Assembly: GCA_022539475.1 (NCBI GenBank)
Contig: VCMS01000032.1
Location: forward strand, 1-64,000
Reading direction: 5' to 3'
Source of the DNA: Gracilaria domingensis
Taxonomy: Eukaryota > Rhodophyta > Florideophyceae > Gracilariales > Gracilariaceae
DNA: 64,000 nucleotides
The notes under the pieces: generated by a model
The model's database searches: none
What the model was told of the DNA's origin: nothing
Seen by the model: only the letters and a program-made list of their open reading frames with translations
Shown: positions 1-11,977 of the stretch, piece after piece
Numbering within the stretch: position 1 is the first letter of the stretch
How the letters are laid out: every line of letters begins with the position of its first letter
Program-made: the position numbers and the translations under genes

Positions 1-246
1 GAGATCCAGTGTAGGAAGGAATTGTCCGTTAGATGGCGTGCTCGTGTTCCTATGCACGCGGTAGCGTCGCACGATGCAACGGTCCCGAGTTATGGTGGTT
101 GTGGGTGATTTTTAAGCCTGAATTCAGCGCAGAAGGTGACGAACTACGGCGATAGAGAATCTAACACTGCCTTCATGGTGTCGAACGACGCCATCTAAGA
201 TGCACTGACCAATATGGGACCAGAGAGCGATTGGGTGGTCTCACGC
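1..246. other. left flank, no gene seen
   Basis: Mixed-composition DNA outside the left LTR. No convincing reading frame or RNA gene is visible. The bases bordering the element here do not match those bordering it on the right. Confidence 0.5.
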
Positions 247-1052
247 TGTCGTGCAAACCTAGAGATGGGAGTGACAGGCAAAGGCGGTTCAAACCTTCCC
301 TCTTAGAGGTAAGCACAGCGAATAGAGCGCTCCCACGGAGTGCCAAGGCTAAGCCGGTCGTAAGCCCGAGGCCAATCCTTCCCAAGCAATGGAGGGAGCG
401 AAGCAGCGAAAAAGACGCGTCCAGCGGTAGAGAACACACGATACAAGTCAGCAGTAGCGTCACGTGCGTAGCAAGCGGTACCCACGAGTGTGGCGATGAC
501 ACGCGAGAGCGGTAATAGCCACGTGAGTGTGTCGAGCCACGAGCGGTATGCACCGGTACACCAAGTAGTGCTACCTGTATAACAGGGACAGAAATAAAGA
601 AAACACACCCAAAGTAAACACGCGAAAGCGGTAGTGGTGTTAATGGTGCCGCGAGGGGATAAAAACCCGACACACGGTGGTGACTCTCCGCAAGGAGACT
701 ATCACGCACCGAGGGGGTAAGTTAGAGCCGAACACTCGGTTGTTCCGTTTACTTCCCCAGCACTGGGTGCAGCTCAACCTACTAAGTACTGAAGTGGGTT
801 GGCCCACTGTCAGTGTGGTACAGCAGATATGCTACAAATATCTACTTCAAATCCCAATGAATGGGTGCAAACCTTCACACGTGTGTGACTCACCAGCTAG
901 GCCGTGCACCTCAAACACTAATTCTAATATTAAGTATACCCAAGAATGGGCTGACTCACCAGTTATTCATACTGTGTGCCACCGCCTCCGGCATCGCCGT
1001 GCATATTATGAATCGCATCAGCGACGGAGTATCGCAATCGCGTTGCACTACA
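247..1052 (-). repeat. LTR, left copy (3' LTR of the element)
   Basis: Direct repeat of 11978-12794, with roughly 20-30 differences counted by eye. In element orientation it starts TGTAGTGCAA and ends TTGCACGACA, so the ends are TG...CA and form a near-perfect 10-base inverted repeat. Five copies of AGCGGTA occur inside on the plus strand, at 423, 474, 508, 542 and 627. A purine-rich tract lies directly outside it at 1053-1068, as expected next to a 3' LTR. Confidence 0.9.
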
Positions 1053-1068
1053 TTTCCCCTCCTTAGTG
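1053..1068 (-). other. polypurine tract of the LTR element
   Basis: On the minus strand this reads as an almost pure purine run (AAGGAGGGGAAA) abutting the TG start of the 3' LTR. This is where Ty3/gypsy elements prime plus-strand synthesis, and it fixes the orientation of the element. Confidence 0.6.
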
Positions 1069-1129
1069 TGCGAGACGACCCCGCGAGCGGTTTCGCTTTC
1101 CTCCTCTGGAGTGCATTTAAGCACGACAC

Positions 1130-3450
1130 CATGACGGTCTCCAATCCGGCCTCCCCGGTCTCTTCTAACGGCGACTCCGGTCAACCCCTCTCCACGCGTA
1201 CTGCGGTAGTGTGTCCTCCGATACCTCGGCGCGCTCTCCCTTCTCTCTCGCTTCCAGCGCTTTCGTCTCTTCCTCGCGCGCTTCCTGCGATGCCGAACCC
1301 GAATCAGGGTAGCAACCAACCGCTTGGCGGGTCTCAGAACCAATACGTTGGTAGTTTCGCTGGGCCGTCACACCCTTCATCCTCTGGAGTGCCTCTCTCA
1401 CAGCCGTCTTCCGCTGGCATTCCATTTCCGCAACCGGTCAATCCGGGATTTCACACGGCGCCTCTTCCCCAGACGGGTGGTCAACTTCCGCCCCCGGCGT
1501 TTGTACCGCAGTGGAACTGGATCGCTCTTGCTGTCCCGGTCCAACCGGTAGTCAAGCCGCATGCGGGCGTGTGGGCGTCGTATGACGAACTCGACAACGT
1601 CGACCCTCACAGCAATCCCACACCGTTCTTACGGGCTCCGTGGTTTCATCCGCAAGGCGTGACCAATCGTTCCTCGTCGAGGCGTATGCCGATGGCAGTG
1701 GTCACCTCCCAGGAGGCGTGAACGTCTGGATGACGGTGAAGTTCGACTGGCATTACCGGATTACCGTGACTACCAACGCGCTCGTCCACCATCGTAGTCA
1801 GTCGCACAACTCCGCTCGGGCGGCCATGGTCCGCGTAGCGCACATGCGATGTTTCGCACGTACTCAGAGCGCCCGGTTCTGGTGAACTTCCGTTTCGACG
1901 TGGACTTCTTCCGAACACTCGGCGAAATCCAATATGGAGAGAATCTTGCCCGGCTCGCCGGTGTGGTGGAGCGTTACCAGAACGTCCCCGTTCACCAGGA
2001 TCTCCTGTGCTGGACTCTCCCAGGCGGAAATACTGGAGTGCTTCTGTCAATAAGACTTAATTCACGTTTCAAGAAGAATCCTTTAGGAACTCTGTTAATT
2101 GAAGAAAAAATAACATATCGAATTTCTATTGAGAGATGGCAAGCCAAAAAATTTGACATGTAATTGCCATTGTAAAGATATTGGAGTACTAAGAAAAATT
2201 TGCACATATAGGAATCGGATTGAAAAGCTAATGAACGATAGTTCCGCCTTGGCCGTCCGCTCCTGCGTGCAGAATTTCGACATCTCCCACGCGTGCCGCG
2301 GTCCAACTACCTTCAAACAATGATCCGTTCCGAACGACGTGCTCGCTTCCGATGGGGTTACCTATCCCGTATCAAAACACGGAGTCAAACCGGATTCTTC
2401 CGGGCCACATGCGTGGGAGATATGTTCCTCTCCCCTTTGTGTGGGCGTCGGTGGAGGTCTGCCGTGGCTGTTACGTGGAACTCTCCTCCTGTCTCACGTA
2501 TGTGGGTAGTAGGCTCGTGACAAACCCGTTTACGGGATGGTGGAGCGTCGTCCTCACGGGGTGGGCGGCGCGAACAGCGGTGTATCTCCTCAACGAGTTG
2601 TATGGCCAGTATCGACTGTGGTTTATTCCCCCGCGCTTGCTGCAACTCATCCGAGCTTTGGATCTCACTATCCCGCTTGGCGGTAATGGAAACTTCTCGG
2701 AAGTCATGTGCCTCTTGCGAGTGATTGATGGAGTCGACTGGGGCCAGGTTCCTTTTTCGCAGAGCGCACGGGACGAAGGCGATTCCGCTATTGATCGGTC
2801 CCGGGTCGCAGGTCCCCACTGTCGGGTGATTACATCTATTACGACACCTGGACACGGGTGGCGATTACCAACGCCGAGGTGGAGCTCCTTCGGAACGCCG
2901 AGCGAGTCATCCCTCCGGGGCACCCTACGGGCTTCATCATAACTGATGAGTTCTTTCACCCTGTTCGGGACCAGAACATCATGGTTGACGACGCCCCCGA
3001 TGACGGTGACGAGTACGGCGACGACGACTTCGCGGCAGCTCCGGTGGAGGGACAGTACCTGCTTCAGCAGTGCCAGGTCCCAAGCGGGTGCTAACGCGGC
3101 CTTCCCGAGCCTGTTGAATCTTCCTTCTGCGCCTCAAGCGGTTCCTGGGCTCGCAGTGGCTCCGGTGCCTACGCCTGTGGTCACTCCTGCGCCGATGGCG
3201 GTTCCTGTACCGACACCAGTGGTTGTCTCGACTCCAGAGGAGAGTGCTGCCCATTCTGAGATGGCGGCGTCGGCTGCGCCGAACGAAGCCGCGATCGCGG
3301 GTATCTCTGACGAAGCACAGGCTGCCGTGATTGCTCAGTTCCTCAGCGAGGCTGGTGTTTTCGACGCGCCGTCGGGTGACGTGTGGCAAATGCGCGATGC
3401 GCTCATTGCGCAGCTCGCGAACGCGAACAATGAGCCTGGTTCCGAGTAAC
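1130..3450 (+). pseudogene. opposite-strand reading-frame region inside the LTR element
   Basis: Between the end of pol and the 3' LTR, coding-like sequence runs on the plus strand, against gag-pol. The translated pieces have a Pro/Ser/Gly-rich low-complexity start (about 1130-1700) and a middle with hydrophobic and aromatic stretches (about 1850-2900). The end is an acidic then Pro/Val/Ala-rich tail that finishes near 3449. I recognise no domain. The position is that of the additional, sometimes antisense, reading frames known from some plant Ty3/gypsy elements. It is broken into several frames and treated here as a fossil. A cellular gene captured by the element, or a structural or envelope-like protein, are equally possible guesses. 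Confidence 0.45.
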
Positions 3451-3499
3451 TCGTGCAACTTCTCCTTCATGAAGTCCCTCCTAGGTAATACCATTAGCT

Positions 3500-3730
3500 A
3501 GGCAGTTGCGGGCTCGAGTAGCGAGCCGCAACATAGTTACGATATCCAGTAAAATTGTGACTTCTCTTGACTTCAAGGCTTCTTTCCTTTCTCAGGTAAA
3601 TACTTCATAACTTCTCCCTTTCCGGGTAATCTTCCTCTTACGAGTTTCCATTTCCTCTTCATAGAGTTCTTCTTTCTCTTCTGAGCTTCATTTTCTCTTC
3701 ATAGAGTCTTCTTCCTTTTTAGATTGTATC
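3500..3730. repeat. degenerate TTC/CTCTTC-rich repeat inside the element
   Basis: Short imperfect units such as CTCTTCATAGAGT recur (near 3656, 3695 and, related, 3776). They sit between the chromodomain-like end of pol and the opposite-strand region. No coding potential is apparent in the pyrimidine-rich stretch itself. Confidence 0.5.
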
Positions 3731-3949
3731 TAACGTCTCCTCTTCCGGAGAGCATAACTGTTCGAACTTCATCTGTCCTCTCCATAGAGTGTCTCCTCAC
3801 CACGCGAGTAGCGGTACAGTACTCCTCTGGAGGTTGTCGCAGTGTTCCTAGATTGAGTGTCGTCGTTCTTAGGACCGCTCGTGCGCGGTACGCTATGAGC
3901 CTCCGTTTCCAACGACGTGTGTTAACCGACCATTGCCTGGTGTAAATTA

Positions 3950-5835
3950 GCCGGCAACACCTTGTTAGTGCGACGGTGGTACTGCACGATCTTCGATCGC
4001 GGTAGGTGCTCCACGGGCTCGTCTGAGTCCCGCGACGGCAGATAGCCATACCAGCGTACCTGGTACTGAACATACCCTTCGGGTTCCAACTGTGTCCCAA
4101 AATGTGGTCTACGACGAACTCTTTCAAGTATACGCCCCTCTCGAGCTCTTCCTGCAAAGGATCGTCAGCGCGCCGCGGCGGTGCCGTAACATCGTCACTA
4201 GCGGTGCTGTGAGTTTCTCCTGACGCCTTCGGCGGTAGACTTGTCCTCTGCTGAGTGTTAGCTTCCCGTTTCCGGGCTTCTTCAAGCAGCTTCGCCGCTT
4301 CGGCGGGTCCGCGAATGGCTAGTTCATGCGGTAGTTCCCGTCCTGACGGTGAAGGCAGACGCAGAGGCGGATTGTTCACCACGGATCGTGCCGGTTCACG
4401 TGACGACACACGACGTTTCGCGGTGGTGGCACTGCCACGCGCGGTGATTGGCCCACTGTGTGGCGCACGCTGCGCGCCACGAGATTTGTGGTGCACAAGC
4501 GCTTCTGCGCCTGCAGTGTGTGTTTTCCCTAAACCAGAGCTGTAATATGTATCTCCAACGAGCGGTGCGCCTTCATGACTTAGCGAAGCGTCATGACGTG
4601 CGAATTGCGACTTCCCCACGGCTGGGTGCAACGGTTAAATTACCATTGCCCAAACCGGGCTGCTTGATCTCCGCTTCAGCGAGCGTCTTTTCTTCTTCCT
4701 GCTCTGCAGTGTCAAGGATACTGGGATCTGCCGTGACTTCCTTACTGCGTGCCTGCGATGGCGGTGTGTGGCGGTCATCCGCGACGGTTTGCGGCGATTG
4801 CGCGTCCGGAGTACTCCATGTGGTAGTATCCAGCTTTGCTGTAGCCGTGTTCTGCCGAGAAGTCGGGTATTCAACGTCTACTTCCGGCCTTGCAGATGGA
4901 ACTTCGCGAACGAGAGCATGCTTCGTGTCCTGCGTCCTCGGGACGGTAGGCGCGTGTTCCAGCAACAATTTCCCAAGCGGGTGAGCGATACCAGTATCCT
5001 GGGACAACCTCGAGTCCGTTCGTTGCGTGCGGTATCCTTCCGAAAGGTCGCGATCCTTCGTACAAGGTTGTGCATCCTCCGCGGAGTTCTGCGCTACAGC
5101 GGCCGACTGCAGCGCGTCCTTCGTGACTTCAACACGCGATAGCGGGTGATCCTTCCCACTGACAGTAGTATCCGTAGCAACTACGTCTTCGACGGGGTCC
5201 TGAGGCGACTCCGCCTCCTCTTCATTATCTTCCCGTGAATCACGGTGCTGCGACGGTAGCGACACCGGTGACTCCCTCTCCGCGACGACGCGTGAATCCT
5301 CCTCCCCCTTTTTCGGTGGAGCGATACGGAGAGCAGTCATCACGTCTGTTGACGATGTAATAGACGCTGTGAAACGCGACTTCACCAGCGGTGTATGTTC
5401 CGATGTTTCGGCTTGCGACGATATAATCGGTACCTCTGCGAGACTCCTTGCAGGGTGGCGAAGCCCTACAGTAAGTGTAGTGTTCTGCGACGAGATTTCT
5501 CGGTTCTGTGTCTGTCCAGCTTCCTGCTGTGAATCCGAAACTACTTTCGTGTGCACGGTTGGGCCCTGCACAACGCGATCGCGGGAGAAACGCTCATGGG
5601 CGTCGCCAACTTCCAGTACGACTGTGTCCGTATTCACGCTAATAACGTGGTATGGACCATCAGAGATGGGTGAAAGCTTGTGGCGCCTCTCCTTTTCAGG
5701 GTTGTAGTACTTCTTCCTGACAAAGGCGAGGTTTCCCACTTGCAGTGGCGGTAGTGGTCTCCGTACCCGAGCATCAAAGTTCCGCTTGTAAACGTGTTGT
5801 GCTTTCGCCATTGACGACCTGGCGACAGGTACCAT
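3950..5835 (-). pseudogene. integrase C-terminal part and chromodomain-like tail (fossil)
   Basis: The segment at about 5500-5835 encodes the integrase C-terminal module with a GPYHVI motif (GPY/F type). About 4650-5500 is a Ser/Thr/Asp-rich linker. About 3950-4190 encodes a short chromodomain-like stretch, recognised by its KEFVVDHIL opening. A chromodomain after GPY/F is the hallmark of chromoviruses. This part belongs to the broken pol region. Confidence 0.6.
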
Positions 5836-5853
5836 GTTGGTTAACCACTGCTT

Positions 5854-6702
5854 CTATTGCAGGTAGTGATCCCGTATTGACAGTGACGTATCCAGCTTTG
5901 CCGATGGTTCAACCGCAACTGGCGGTGGTGTCCGTGAGAGCACGAGCTCAAAGGGCGATAAACCAGTTACTCTGTGAACTTGCGTATTATACGCATACGT
6001 CACGGTATCCGTGTAGAGATCCCAAGTTTTCAGGTGTTCAACAGTATAAACCCGCAACGCGGAGAGCATTGTCCGGTTAAACCGTTCGATTTGCCCATTG
6101 CATTGTGGATGATACGTCGTCGTGAAGAGATTCTTCACGTCGAGTATCCGACAGACATCCTGGAAAAAACGCGCAGTAAACTGCACACCATTATCCGAAG
6201 GGAGATTGACCGGGGGACTGTAGACCACAACCCAATGGCGAAGGAATGCCTCCGCAACACTGCGTGCTGTAATCGACTTCAACGGAACTGTCCGGACTAG
6301 CTTACTGAATCTATCGGTAATAACGAGTAAGAACCGATTTCTTCGGGAAGTACGCAAGAACTCACCGAGTATATCGATGGCAATAAACTCCAACGGCGCC
6401 CTTGCGGGGAATAACGTTAGTATCTTCGCATGGCGACGCTGCTTCACTCGCTCGCGAGCACAATGTGTACACGCCTTCACGGTGGTGTAGCAGTCCAAAG
6501 CTAACGCGGGCCAGTAGAAATCCCGACGCAGTGTCGTGTATAGCCGCTTAGCGCCCGGATGCGCAGCCATCCGCGAGTGATGCGAGAGGTGCAGTACCCT
6601 TGTTTGCAAGGAGTGAGGAACCACAATCTGTGGTTTAGACCGAACTACTCTGACGAGGTAGCCTTGTGGGTTTACCCCAAAAGGGAATCTTCGCACCACC
6701 AT
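5854..6702 (-). pseudogene. integrase core region of the LTR element (fossil)
   Basis: The encoded segment shows the HHCC zinc-binding head (H-x-H then C-x2-C, with YWPAL between) followed by an rve core with IDILGEF, SDNGVQF and QIERFNR. These contain the D, D and E expected of a DDE integrase. It joins DNA copies of the element to the genome in living relatives. It lies after RNase H and before the GPY/F module, the standard gypsy order. Part of a broken element. Confidence 0.85.
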
Positions 6703-7606
6703 TAATCTGGGCGCGTATCCTCGTACAGAACGGGTCAGTCTGTTGTTCTCTCACCATCACCTCTGGAGAAATGGGGACGAATGTACCGGATTTCAGATCT
6801 TCACCGTCTGCGACGAGCAAATCATCACAAATATCGTCCGACACAATGTCGTAGTCCTCATCGCCCTCCTCAATGAGGAAACAGGGGATATCTTCATCAT
6901 CGTCATCGACGAGTAAGGCTTCGCCTTCCGTTCCCAAACGTGAAAGGGCATCCGATTGTGCGTTGAGCGAACCCTTCTTGTAGGTGACTTCATAATCAAA
7001 TTCGGCAAACCGAAGACGCCATCGCATTAAGCGTACAGAAGGTTCTGTGACTGACATTAACCAACGTAATGCGGAATGATCCGTATTGACGGTAAAGTGT
7101 ACACCCAAAAGATATGGTCGTAACGTCTGCAAAGCCCATACCATGGCGAGACACTCTTTCTCAGATACCGAGTAATTGCGTTCATGCACATTGAGCGTGC
7201 GTGACCAATATCCGATTGGTTTGCGTTTCCCTTTGGGCGTAGTCTGAAAGAATGCGCAGCCAATCTGGTAATCACTCGAGTCCGTATCTATGGTGTATGG
7301 CAACCCGTTCCTCGGTAGTGCCAACACGGGTGCCGTAGTAACAGCCTCTTTAAAAGAGTTGAAAGCCTCCACTTGCGTGGGGGTAAGTAGTCCCAATTTG
7401 GGCGGTTGTCCCTTCTTCAGGAGTTCGTTGAGCGGTCCCGCGATCTTCGCGAAGCGAGAAATGAACCGTCTATAGACGTTGAAAAGCCCCAGAAAAGAGC
7501 GTAGCTCTGTGTGTGTAGTGGGGTGCTTCGCCTCTTTGAGGGTCTTCACGCGAGCTTCCTCGATCAGCAGCTGTCCCGGGCGTATGACATGGCCCAGGTA
7601 CTTCAC
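6635..7606 (-). pseudogene. RT thumb and RNase H region (fossil)
   Basis: The segment opens with KYLGHVI, the usual end of a gypsy RT, then the RT connection (LRSFLGLFNVYRRFI) and an RNase H of the RT-RNaseH type. Typical motifs are YTIDTDSS, YSVSEKECLA, TDHSALRWL and NAQSDALSRL. An acidic linker leads on to the integrase. Part of a broken element. Confidence 0.85.
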
Positions 7607-7624
7607 TGAGTCAGTGAAAAACTC

Positions 7625-8300
7625 TCACTTCCTCAACTTGAGTGTGATTCCTGCATCCCGCAAAGCGGTCATTATCTCCCGAACATGTTCGAGGTGATCG
7701 TCCAAACTGTTGGAAAACACGATGATGTCGTCGAGGTATACCAAGCAACTCCGCCATTTAAAGCGAGCTAACAAAATGTCCAGAGCACGCTGAAACGTAG
7801 CGGGGGCGTTCGTTAACCCGAACGGCATACGCTTAAAGCGATATAGTCCTGAATGACAGGTAAACGCGGTCTTGTCACGGTCTTCCGGTCCAACTGGTAC
7901 TTGCCAGTAACCCCAGTTTGCACCCAAAGTGGAGAACACAGTAGCATCGCCAAGCGAGTGGATATACTCGTCCATACGAGGTATGGGGTACACGTCCTTG
8001 ACGGTGACATCGTTCAAGCGACGATAATCAATACAAAAGGGCCAGGACCCATCGGGTGTCGGAGCCAGTACAACTGGAGATGCCCACGGCGACTGAGCCG
8101 GTTCTATCACGCCAGCGCGGAGCATTTTGTTGATCTGAAACTCTTCCTCTTCGCGTGCTTTCGGGCCTGCCCTGTAAGGGTGCTGAGCAATCGCTTGGTC
8201 TCCGCAGGAAATCAATCCGGTGTTCCGTTGTTGAAACCTCTCCGAGGGAACCATCTAACATTGGTGTAAACTCTCGCAACATGTTGCGCAACTTTTCTCG
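7625..8300 (-). pseudogene. reverse transcriptase core region (fossil)
   Basis: The polymerase fingers and palm are recognisable: the IDYRRLNDVT region, PIPRMDEYI, a TAFTCHSGLYRF-type stretch, MPFGLTNAPATFQR, and YLDDIIVFS with the catalytic YLDD near 7724-7742. These are typical Ty3/gypsy sequences. Part of a broken element. Confidence 0.9.
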
Positions 8301-9449
8301 GTGTGAAACCAGTACATGACGGAGATTCAATTCTTCTAACTCCTTGATAGGGTCAATCTTGTCATAACTCGTAGGAACGGTTCTAACTTCCGAGTCATTC
8401 GTGTGTTCAACCGTCTGAGACGGGTCCGGCGCGGACGAGCGCGACGGGTCTCGCTCCCCTTCCTTAGGGTGAAGCACACCAGTGCGTTCTTCAGCAATCC
8501 CGAGCATCTCGGGGGCACTCGCCTTTGTGGGGATCAATGCCGTAGGGTGCGGTAAGACAGTACCAATTACTTGGTTCTTCACCAGATACCGGGGCTTCTT
8601 GCTAAAGTTGGCCAACATAACCCGAAAGGGGTGATCGCTGTTGATTTGAACAACTCCGTTCGCCAACGCGACCTGATACTTCTCGTAGAACGAGTTCAAT
8701 GGTTGAACAACTCGCAAACCACGCGGAGCAGTTGTAACATCAACCCAAACCTGGGATTCCGGCGGAATAGAAATTGCACGCGCTACGCGGAGCTTCGGCG
8801 ACTCCTTCGGAGGTGAGGAATCCTGTAGAGGAGCGGGTAGTGGTACCAGCTTAGCCGACGCCCGGCGTAATGAGCGACGAACAATCGATACAAACGAACC
8901 GTCTTTCATTTCCACTTCAAGCGCACACGGTCGTATGGCTCCGACATATCTGTCGCAGAAGTCACACTCTAAAATGACAGGGGCAGCGAGCGTCTTGCAG
9001 ACGATGAATTCCACTTGCTCGATGCAGTTACCAATCCTGACAATCAGTGAGACCATTCCAGCCGTTTGTAACGGGTTATTATTCGCATCTGCCACGTCCA
9101 TGACGGGTCCTTGACGGACGCGACAACGGATTTCCGGCGGTGGCAACGATTCAACAATAAAGTTGGGGCCTGCACCTGTATCCAGGATGGACAAGTGACG
9201 CACCAAATATTGGGTGGATAGCCCAAGGTCAGCAAAGATCTTGTAGTTTCGCTTGACCATTACCATGACTCGATCCGGGATCTGGTTGTTCCTGAACCGT
9301 ATCCACGGGCGACGCAACACCCCAATGGTGGTAGAGTCCACGTCTAAGACGGTCTGTTTCCTCGAAAGGATTCTGACCGGGGAGCGAGGCGGTGACGCCT
9401 CGGGCGCCGTAGACCTCAACTCGGGCGCCGCTCCATTGGAGACTCCCAT
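8300..9449 (-). pseudogene. aspartic protease region (fossil)
   Basis: A retropepsin-like region with LDTGAGPNFI (catalytic Asp near 9182) follows the CCHC region and precedes RT. The C-terminal stretch is a linker rich in Ser, Pro and acidic residues. Part of a broken element. Confidence 0.75.
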
Positions 9450-9451
9450 AC

Positions 9452-10165
9452 TCAGTTTAACGGAGTTCCATCCGTTCTAACGGGAACGGCGTCCTGCGCA
9501 GCAGGGATCTTCACAGATTCCTGTGGAACGGCGGCAGGACTACCCGCAGCAGCGGCTGCCGCTATGGCTTGAGCCGGTGAAACATTGACCTGAGTCGGAC
9601 CGGAGTGCAGTAACGCAGCCAGTTCTGCAGCAGACACCCTTCGGGGGTACTCAGCTTTCGCACGCAGATATGCGGTTACCGGCACTGACGCTTGTTCGGC
9701 GGGGGTCAGCGCTTCGAAATTTGCCACAACCGTGGGCATTTCCCTCATCGAGAGGTTACAGTTCGGAGCTGCATGACCGTGGCTGCAACACATGAAACAG
9801 ATCAAAGGTGGTCTTCCGGAACTCCGTGGGTCTTGAAACTTCACCGTTCGCGGGTCTATCCAACCAGGTTGCTGGTAACGACTCCCGGAATAGGGTACTT
9901 GAGGACTGCGAACGCGGGGACGGTCTGCGTACAGCAGCGCATCTTCCGTATTCGACGAAGCTTCTGAAGTAGAAGGCAACTCCGTAGTCGGGATAGACAC
10001 GATGTCCGCCTGTGCGAGGTGTAAGTTATCCACATCGTGGCCAGAAAAGTCCTGCGGTAGCAGTGAAGCTGATGACGACCCTCCTTCGAAGTGCAACGCT
10101 TTGGTTGAAACCCGGTATCCGGTGCGTGCGCGCAAGGCGTCTCCCTCCGCCTTCGCGTACTGCAC
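9452..10165 (-). pseudogene. nucleocapsid-like region with CCHC zinc knuckle (fossil)
   Basis: The encoded segment has one zinc knuckle of the form C-x2-C-x4-H-x4-C (CFMCCSHGHAAPNC, about 9758-9800), typical of the RNA-binding end of gag. The rest is Ser/Pro/Ala-rich. Part of a broken element. Confidence 0.75.
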
Positions 10166-11536
10166 TTACTCCAGATAGATAGTCTTCTTCCGGTCCTCCC
10201 GTCGCTGGGCAACCAGAGTACGAATAGCCGGATTCAATCCTTTGATAAACAGCGTACAGCGCTCGCTAGAAGAGTAAACGTTGCAAAAACGGTGGAATGA
10301 CTTATTCAGGCCTACCGAGTACTCGGTTTCCGATTTCTTCGGGCGTTGTTTCGTCTCCCGCAATGCGGTGATTGCTTCCTCGATAGAGGTATTTGTCGCA
10401 TACGAGCGCAACAAATACTGCACGGCTTCCGGCCAGCAGGTGACCCCTCCTTCAGAGGCGCGAGATGAACCTCTTACAGAGTTGTACTGATCTTCAGCGA
10501 GTCCACGTAGAAAATACGGTAAGGCAAGATAAGCTTGCCCCTCACTCATGCCGAGGATGTCAGCTTCCACTACAAAGCGTGAAAGAAAGTCAAGCACCAA
10601 AATGGGATCCTCCCCAGTGAACAACTGGTTGCGAAAGGTTAAGGACATGCGTTTGATGCAGTCCTTCACCTTACCCGTGCCACGGGGCGTCCGATTCAGA
10701 CTTGAATCTTCCAAACGGTAATACCGGTAAGATAACAACCTTTCGAACAAGGGATTCGTCGACTCCAGTTCCCTCAAACCTGAGTGCTTTCGACCCCGTT
10801 TCCGGGTACCAACAACACCATATGTGGACGTAGAACTCCGCGAACGCGTAGAACGAGCGCGACGTTCACTGTCTCTTGACGAGCTCGATGATAAGGAACC
10901 CGCCGAGCGGTTCGAAATACCAGAAGACTGTGACGAATCCGAGTCATACTCGTCAACATTCCTCTTCTTAGAGCGACTCTTCCCGGACTTCCGGTCACGT
11001 GTACGATGAGACTCTCCCGCAAAAGCGGCAGCAGGGCCGTCATCCTCACGGATGGTGGCCTCTAACGTCTCAAGACGGCCAAGAATCCGAATGAACTTCG
11101 TGTCAACCTCCTCGGTGAGACTGGGATATCCTTGAAGAACCTCCAACAGAGCATTAACATCCTTCCGTAAAATACGTAGATCATCTGATACACCTCCGTT
11201 GAGGGCTGCGTCAACCTTCAAACGAAGTCTGTCGACCTCAGAAACGAGTGTTTCATGAGAACTCCTCATGACAGTAGTCTGAGCCTCAAGCACACGAACT
11301 TGAGTCTCCAACTCGTTTACGAGCACATCCTTCGCCGCGACGGCGGGTATAAGACCCTCCAAAAGAGCAGATGAGGGCCCAGCCACTGGGACGTCAGACG
11401 ACTCGACAGGCTGTTTCCAGTTTCCGGGTTTCTTTCCATCATCCTGTAGGGGTTCAGGAACAGACCGCAGACGCGGGGGCAAGCCAGAGCCAACGGAGCG
11501 AGACTTCGTAGGGCTCGAGCGCTTGCCAGACACCAT
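10166..11536 (-). pseudogene. gag / capsid-like region (fossil)
   Basis: The predicted segment has a basic start, a Leu-heptad coiled coil (residues from VNELETQVRVLEAQ on) and a long Ser/Arg-rich linker. It ends in a helical retrotransposon-gag domain (DPILVLDFLSRFVVEAD, then YLALPYFLRGLAEDQY and ALRETKQRPKKSETEY). This is the expected first gene after the 5' LTR. Part of a broken element. Confidence 0.75.
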
Positions 11537-11977
11537 CGTCCACGACGAGATACAACCAGAAAACTGGGAACAGTAAAGCAAAACAAACAAATTAATCTCG
11601 AATGAGTGTAGCGTCCTCACACGAGTGACGATAACCGACAAATCGGACGAACCAACCGTACCAACGGGAACAGCCGTATACGGAATTAAGGCTGATTCGA
11701 ACAGATTGCTGGGAACAGTAGACAACCCAAACGGAGTGACAACAACCGTACCGACCGGAACCACACATTACGGAAATAGGTAGTGCCACCGGTAGTAAAC
11801 CGTGTCCAAACAACAACCCAAAATGGGGAAAGCAGTACCAACACGACCTCTGTCGGCAAAGCCTTCCAGTAAAAACTGTGTAGCGTATCTCCACGACCAG
11901 ATACGAGCCGGCAAACGGGGAATTGATCAGAAAACCAGCTTGCTGGACAACAAAAATTCTAGGTCGGGAGACGAATT

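Noticed and set aside
11940-11977. tRNA primer-binding site inside the right LTR
   Set aside because: No TGG followed by a recognisable complement to a tRNA 3' end lies directly next to the LTR.
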